From: Chromatiaceae bacterium
Lineage (GTDB): Bacteria > Pseudomonadota > Gammaproteobacteria > Chromatiales > Chromatiaceae
Length of the DNA: 6,352 nt
NCBI GenBank assembly: GCA_012962365.1
Contig: DTXR01000493.1
Location: 1-6,352 of the forward strand
Direction of reading: 5' to 3'
Shown here: one piece after another, positions 5,541-6,352 of the stretch
Position numbering within the stretch: the first letter of the stretch is position 1
How the letters are laid out: every line of letters starts with the position of its first letter
Position numbers and translations under genes: made by a program
The notes under the pieces: generated by a model
The model's database searches: none
What the model saw: the letters and a program-made list of their open reading frames with translations, nothing else
Told to the model about the DNA's origin: nothing

Positions 5541-6352
5541 TCATCTGGCAGCTTCACCATAGCGATTTCGCACATAGCTTTCGACAATCTGCTGGAACTC
5601 GACAGCGATGCCCTCTCCCTTGAGTGTTACGGTTTTTTCGCCATCCACATACACAGGCGCTGCCGGCTGTTCTCCGCTGCCGGGCAGACTGATCCCGATA
5701 TTGGCGTGCTTGCTCTCGCCCGGACCATTCACCACGCAGCCCATCACCGCCACGTTCATTTCTTCCACGCCGGGATATTGGCTGCGCCAACGCGGCATGC
5801 TGGCATCCAGGTAATCCTGAATGTCCTGGGCCAGCTGCTGGAAATAAGTACTGGTGGTGCGCCCACAGCCGGGACAGGCAATGACCTGGGGAGTGAAAGA
5901 ACGCAACTCCAGAGCCTGCAGGATCTGCTGGGCGACCTTGACTTCGGTAGTGCGGCTGCCCCCCGGTTCCGGGGTGAGAGAGATGCGTATGGTGTCACCA
6001 ATACCCTGCTGCAGGAGCACTGACAAAGCGGCAGTGGACGCTACGATACCCTTGGAGCCCATCCCCGCCTCGGTCAGCCCCAGATGCAGAGCGTAATCAC
6101 AACGCGCCGACAGCTTTTCATAGACAGCGATGAGATCCTGCACCCCACTCATCTTGCAGGACAGGATGATACGATTGGCATCCAGCCCCACGGCCTCTGC
6201 CTGGGCAGCGCTTTCCAGGGCGGAGGCCACCATAATTTCCCGGGTCATTTCATCGACCTCCAGCGGGCTGACCGAACGGGCGTTCTCGTCCATCATGCGC
6301 GCTACCAGCTGCTTGTCCATGGAACCCCAGTTGACACCGATACGCACGGCCT
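5541..6352 (-). CDS. ispG: 4-hydroxy-3-methylbut-2-enyl diphosphate synthase, C-terminal part
   Basis: IspG (GcpE) is the [4Fe-4S] enzyme that converts methylerythritol cyclodiphosphate to HMBPP, the next-to-last step of the MEP isoprenoid pathway, in the cytoplasm. The visible 270 or so residues begin inside the TIM-barrel domain ([12 protein letters not shown]) and run to the natural stop. Landmarks are [10 protein letters not shown], the cluster ligands in ACPGCGRT (two Cys, codons near 5876 and 5867) and the third Cys in [11 protein letters not shown] with its conserved Glu seven residues on. The spacing between CPGC and GCVVNGPGE is about 11 residues longer than in E. coli IspG, and the segment after GVNWGS also differs, as in the longer IspG form of many beta- and some gammaproteobacteria. 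The 5' end lies beyond the right edge. No sign of damage is visible; all three Cys are present. Confidence 0.97.
   Translation of the reverse strand, partial: AVRIGVNWGSMDKQLVARMMDENARSVSPLEVDEMTREIMVASALESAAQAEAVGLDANRIILSCKMSGVQDLIAVYEKLSARCDYALHLGLTEAGMGSKGIVASTAALSVLLQQGIGDTIRISLTPEPGGSRTTEVKVAQQILQALELRSFTPQVIACPGCGRTTSTYFQQLAQDIQDYLDASMPRWRSQYPGVEEMNVAVMGCVVNGPGESKHANIGISLPGSGEQPAAPVYVDGEKTVTLKGEGIAVEFQQIVESYVRNRYGEAAR

Noticed and set aside
5517..6023. Plus-strand open frame of 168 codons opposite ispG
   Set aside because: It is antisense to conserved IspG motifs, has no ribosome binding site and no recognisable domain.

Overview
The window reads as chromosomal DNA of a moderately GC-rich proteobacterium, most likely a gammaproteobacterium. 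The pointers are an SlpA-type FKBP isomerase, an acetaldehyde dehydrogenase of the AldB/ExaC type, and an IspG of the longer form with the [10 protein letters not shown] motif (common in beta- and some gammaproteobacteria). Genus cannot be fixed from this sequence. I see no tRNA, rRNA, insertion sequence, phage gene or CRISPR array; coding density is high and the genes look native.

Layout. (1) 1-171 is non-coding: a GC-rich hairpin, then a perfect TATAAT placed so that transcription should start at or next to the first ATG. (2) 172-1927, plus strand: three tightly packed genes with overlapping stop/start codons, namely a PduO-type cob(I)alamin adenosyltransferase, a Rossmann-fold protein resembling a short ketopantoate reductase, and an SlpA-type peptidyl-prolyl isomerase. 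(3) 1941-2894, minus strand: an AraC-family regulator, convergent with slpA and divergent from the next gene. (4) 3055-4992, plus strand: an NAD(P)-dependent acetaldehyde/aldehyde dehydrogenase followed by a DUF779 protein, with a perfect 11-bp-stem hairpin between them. (5) 5043-5426, minus strand: a small exported protein whose mature part resembles an alpha-crystallin/Hsp20 domain. (6) 5541-6352, minus strand: the C-terminal part of ispG, whose 5' end lies beyond the window.

How the parts work together. The AraC regulator, dehydrogenase and DUF779 gene look like one aldehyde-oxidation module. The 160-bp divergent gap contains two near-identical 11-mers spaced 21 bp apart, the geometry expected for an AraC-family operator. 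The adenosyltransferase operon is probably independent and would supply adenosylcobalamin; the role of its second gene is unknown. ispG belongs to the MEP isoprenoid pathway and is unrelated to the rest.

The points most worth a second look are the predicted leaderless start of the adenosyltransferase operon, the 21-bp-spaced direct repeat, the hairpin in front of the DUF779 gene together with that gene's Cys-Cys motif, and the exported Hsp20-like protein. No wholly new multi-gene system is evident.
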